From contig CAYRDC010000004.1 of the NCBI GenBank assembly GCA_964422925.1, positions 85,276 to 149,275 on the forward strand: a DNA stretch of 64,000 nt, read 5' to 3'. The notes below the pieces were generated by a model. That model had not been told where the DNA came from and searched no databases. It worked only from the letters and a program-made list of their open reading frames with translations. Made by a program: the position numbers and the translations under genes. Positions 61,914-64,000 of this stretch are shown here, in pieces (the first letter of the stretch is position 1; the number at the start of each line of letters is the position of its first letter). Source of the DNA: CAYRDC01 sp964422925. GTDB lineage: Bacteria; Bacteroidota; Bacteroidia; Chitinophagales; S012-47.

Positions 61914-62913
61914 AGGGTATCAGTCCGAGTTTCATGGTGAGGCGGTGGGTGGAACCCAGCCGGCTCTTGTTGCTGAATCCGTAATCAATGCTCAGCTGCC
62001 CGAAATACCGTTTCAGGTTCACCCCGAAACCGAAGCTCGGCAGCCCGCCTTCATCCACCCCGAAGCGGTAACCCGCCCGGGCGTACAGCAGGTTTTTCCA
62101 GGAATATTCGGTGCCCAGTCCCAGGGTTTCGTTGTTGTCGGTCGGGTGGTCGAGCTGGCCGATGAGGGTCCAGCGGTGCTCGGCCTGCCTGAATGCATCC
62201 CACGCAAAGCCGAGCCGGAACACGGCCGGTACGGCTATCTGTTCAAAGGTGGTTACGGTGGTGGTTCCGTTCAGGCCGGTTACCTCGAGCGAGCCTTTGG
62301 GCGTGGTATTGAACCCGAAATTGCTCACGCTCACGGCAAAGCGGGTGTTGGCCAGGCCCACGTCATACTGGAACCCGAAATCGAACACCATGGCGCGGGT
62401 ATGCACCCCGGCCAGGCTTTCCTGGATGTATTTGGCGGTGACTCCGAAATTAAAGCTCTCCGTGAGGGTGCGCGCGAAGGAAAGGCCCAGGGCCATGTCC
62501 GTGGCCCGAAACACCTGGCCCGTGCCGAAAGGCTGGAATTCGGTGGTGACCGGCATTTCCCCGCTGTCGAGGTAAATCAGGCTCAGCCCGAGGGCCGATT
62601 CGCCTTTCATCCGGTAAGCCACCGAGGCATGCTGCAGGCTGCTCTGGGCAAAGTAATCCACGTATCCGGCCATGAGCTGCAGCCGGCTGCCGCTCATGCG
62701 GGCCAGCCCGGCCGGGTTCCAGTACATGGCACTCGGGTCCCACGCATCGGTGATCAGGCTGCCGGCCATCCCCGCGGCCCGGGCGTCCGGGGCAATCTTC
62801 AGGAACTGCAGCCCCGTGGTTCCGGTGCGGCTGTCGCCAAAAGACGGCAGCACCTGGGCCCGCAGACCGCTGAATGCCATGAACAGGCTCGCTATGACCA
62901 ATGCCTGGCGCAT
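61906..62913 (-). CDS. PorV/PorQ-family outer-membrane protein
   Basis: 335 residues from ATG 62913, chosen because it opens a signal peptide (MRQALVIASLFMAFSGLRAQ); the frame upstream lies antisense to the methyltransferase gene. The signature GLQFLKIAPDARAAGMAGS and DAWDPSAMYWNPAGLARM identifies the PorV/PorQ group of outer-membrane barrels (FadL-like folds), and alternating strands continue to the end (LTMKLGLIPYE). PorV shuttles type IX cargo to the cell-surface attachment complex, PorQ belongs to it. With porZ at 25-27 kb it supports a T9SS. A TTAATTTG box (62928-62921) precedes it. Confidence 0.82.
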   Translation of the reverse strand: MRQALVIASLFMAFSGLRAQVLPSFGDSRTGTTGLQFLKIAPDARAAGMAGSLITDAWDPSAMYWNPAGLARMSGSRLQLMAGYVDYFAQSSLQHASVAYRMKGESALGLSLIYLDSGEMPVTTEFQPFGTGQVFRATDMALGLSFARTLTESFNFGVTAKYIQESLAGVHTRAMVFDFGFQYDVGLANTRFAVSVSNFGFNTTPKGSLEVTGLNGTTTVTTFEQIAVPAVFRLGFAWDAFRQAEHRWTLIGQLDHPTDNNETLGLGTEYSWKNLLYARAGYRFGVDEGGLPSFGFGVNLKRYFGQLSIDYGFSNKSRLGSTHRLTMKLGLIPYE

Positions 62914-62998
62914 GCAGGGGCAAATTAACGCTTTTCGGCCGATTCCGGCTTCATGGTTCCGGTAAAATTTAACAGCTTTACAATCAAAGCCGCAAGCC

Positions 62999-63634
62999 AT
63001 GCATTTCATTGACGAAGCCATACAGCGATACGCTGAAACCCACACCGACCTCGAACCGGAAATCCTGCGCCAGCTGGCTGAAGAAACCCGTGCCGGGGTG
63101 CCTGTGCCGGAAATGCTCTCCGGCCACCTGCAGGGGCGCCTGCTGGCCCTGCTGAGCCGCCTGGTGCGCCCCCGGCAAATCCTCGAAGTGGGCACCTACA
63201 CCGGCTACTCGGCCATCTGCCTGGCCGAAGGCCTGGCAAAAAACGGCACCCTGCATACCATTGACATTGACCCCGGCCTGCAGCCCATTATCCAGCGCTA
63301 CCTCGAAAAAGCCGGGCTCAGCGAACAGGTGGTGCTGCATACGGGCGATGCCGCGGACATCATCCCCGCCCTTGAAGGGCCTTTCCAGCTCGTGTTCCTG
63401 GATGCCGACAAGGTGCGCTACCCGCTGTATTTCGACCTGGTAATTGAAAAGGTCACCCCGGGCGGGCTGATCATAGCCGACAATGTGCTGTGGTCGGGCA
63501 AGGTGCTGGAAAAGGAACAGGATGAAGACACACGGGCCCTGGCCGAATACAGCCGCAAGGTGCAGGCCGACCCCCGGGTGTCAAACCTGCTGCTGCCCGT
63601 CCGGGACGGACTGATGATTGCCCAAAAAACCTGA
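62999..63634 (+). CDS. SAM-dependent O-methyltransferase (catechol O-methyltransferase-like)
   Basis: 211 residues. Motif I ILEVGTYTGYSAICLAEGL (about 61-79), LHTIDIDPG (SAM ribose Asp), then FQLVFLDADKVRYPLYFDL (metal-binding Asp of the class) and GGLIIADNVLWSGKV with RVSNLLLPVRDGLMIAQ at the end are the cation-dependent O-methyltransferase pattern of the YrrM/CCoAOMT type. An N-terminal helix bundle covers the acceptor. The substrate is unknown. It stands alone, divergent from the PorV-like gene by 85 bases. Confidence 0.9.
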   Translation: MHFIDEAIQRYAETHTDLEPEILRQLAEETRAGVPVPEMLSGHLQGRLLALLSRLVRPRQILEVGTYTGYSAICLAEGLAKNGTLHTIDIDPGLQPIIQRYLEKAGLSEQVVLHTGDAADIIPALEGPFQLVFLDADKVRYPLYFDLVIEKVTPGGLIIADNVLWSGKVLEKEQDEDTRALAEYSRKVQADPRVSNLLLPVRDGLMIAQKT

Positions 63635-64000
63635 GCTGGGGCCGGAACCCGCAACGAAGCCCGCTGCCTTTGTGAAATAATTGCCCGTCTGAATGATGAA
63701 TAACGAATTTTGAATGACGAATGATGAAGTGAGAATGGAAGACCGCTGCCTGTCGGACAGGTCCGGGCCCTGGCATCCGCAGAACAGCCGGCTTGCACAA
63801 TCCTGTCCCCCGGTGCCGGAGGCATCGCACGTCTATAGCCGGAAAATTAACCGTTCAACTGAGAACCGAAGCATTTTCTCCACTCCTTCCTCCCGGCCAT
63901 TCATACAATCTCAAAAATGAAATCCATTTAATAATGAAATGCCATCAAAAAAATCTGTTAAAATATTTGGATTTGTCAAAAACCCTTTTTACAATTGTAC
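63635..64000. other. Gene-free 3' end of the window
   Basis: 366 bases without a supported gene. It includes degenerate GAATGATGAA-type repeats (63690-63736), a CCTGTC-G-GACAGG palindrome (63749-63761) and an AT-rich stretch from about 63910 to the end that could be the upstream region of a gene beyond the edge. An open frame on the minus strand here is produced by the repeats. Confidence 0.6.
63690..63736. repeat. Degenerate short repeats of the TGAATGAYGAAT type
   Basis: TGAATGATGAAT (63690-63701) and TGAATGACGAAT (63711-63722) differ at one base and are separated by nine bases; a further ATGATGAAG follows. Such A/T-leaning intergenic arrays, which translate into meaningless repeats of Ser-Phe-Ile-His, are common in Bacteroidota genomes. 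The function is unknown. Confidence 0.55.

Noticed and set aside
60561..61940. A 459-codon open frame on the plus strand, antisense to the propeller lipoprotein and saccharopine-family genes
   Set aside because: Opposes two genes with signal peptide and fold motifs; no domain or start signal of its own.
62914..63195. Longer start of the PorV-like gene
   Set aside because: The added residues oppose the methyltransferase gene, and a normal signal peptide begins at 62913.
1..64000. tRNA, rRNA, CRISPR arrays, prophage or insertion-sequence genes
   Set aside because: No tRNA-like T-loop pattern was noticed in the intergenic gaps, no regularly spaced repeats, and no transposase, integrase or phage-structural protein among the genes. 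A tool scan would settle the tRNA point.

Overview
The window looks like part of a chromosome from a member of the Bacteroidota. Several signs agree: promoters of the Bacteroidota primary-sigma type (-7 box TAnnTTTG, often with a TTG about 20 bases upstream), starts mostly without a Shine-Dalgarno sequence, type IX secretion proteins (a PorZ-like protein with a C-terminal sorting domain and a PorV-like outer-membrane protein), a short primary sigma factor, a TraR/DksA protein lacking most zinc cysteines, a DUF3127 protein, and Bacteroidota-style ileS, lspA and nusA. The order or family cannot be fixed from the sequence. No rRNA, tRNA, CRISPR array, prophage or insertion sequence was found. Coding density is very high, and seven of nine convergent gene pairs overlap at their 3' ends.

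Layout. 1-1.7 kb: the start of nosZ (clade II, lipoprotein-type nitrous-oxide reductase), a cytochrome c lipoprotein and a divergent Crp/Fnr regulator, with a perfect 8+8 palindrome between them. 1.6-8.3 kb: a tightly coupled six-gene operon encoding a PqqD-like protein, an ATP-grasp ligase, a LysA-type PLP decarboxylase, a urea-transporter/M23-peptidase fusion, a TPR/beta-barrel protein and a TPR protein. This is the best candidate here for an undescribed pathway. 8.4-15.6 kb: an ABC-F ATPase, then a leftward operon (gamma-glutamyltransferase, DUF985 cupin, membrane protein, DUF4878 lipoprotein, DinB), a possible small RNA with its own terminator, and a Tat-exported PLP enzyme. 15.6-25.2 kb: a leftward run with an RND/MMPL exporter, ileS, traR/dksA-like, lspA, a TraB/GumN lipoprotein, nnrE-like and an orphan histidine kinase.

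25.3-39.7 kb: porZ and recO, a YfhO-like protein with a flavin reductase, a DUF218 protein, mfd, an SPFH protein, SdpI-like, and a UvrD-like helicase fused to a PD-(D/E)XK nuclease. 39.7-47.1 kb: the information-processing core, with rpoD behind two tandem promoters, a DUF3127 protein, hflX, and rimP-nusA-infB behind a leader hairpin. 47.1-52.9 kb: surface-glycan genes, namely two O-antigen-ligase-like proteins, two family 2 glycosyltransferases, and a family 9 glycosyltransferase fused to a TsaC/YrdC domain. 53-59 kb: an ECF sigma/anti-sigma pair, meaB, lolC/E, rbfA and an M1 aminopeptidase. 59-64 kb: a biotin carrier protein, a saccharopine-dehydrogenase-family protein, a beta-propeller lipoprotein, a PorV-like protein and an O-methyltransferase. 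The final 366 bases have no gene and carry degenerate repeats.

G+C rises from left to right: a 60-base row at 1861 has 22 G+C and a 60-base row at 60001 has 37. The themes of the window are N2O respiration at the left edge, cell-envelope and surface-glycan functions that fit with type IX secretion, and a housekeeping core of transcription, translation and repair.
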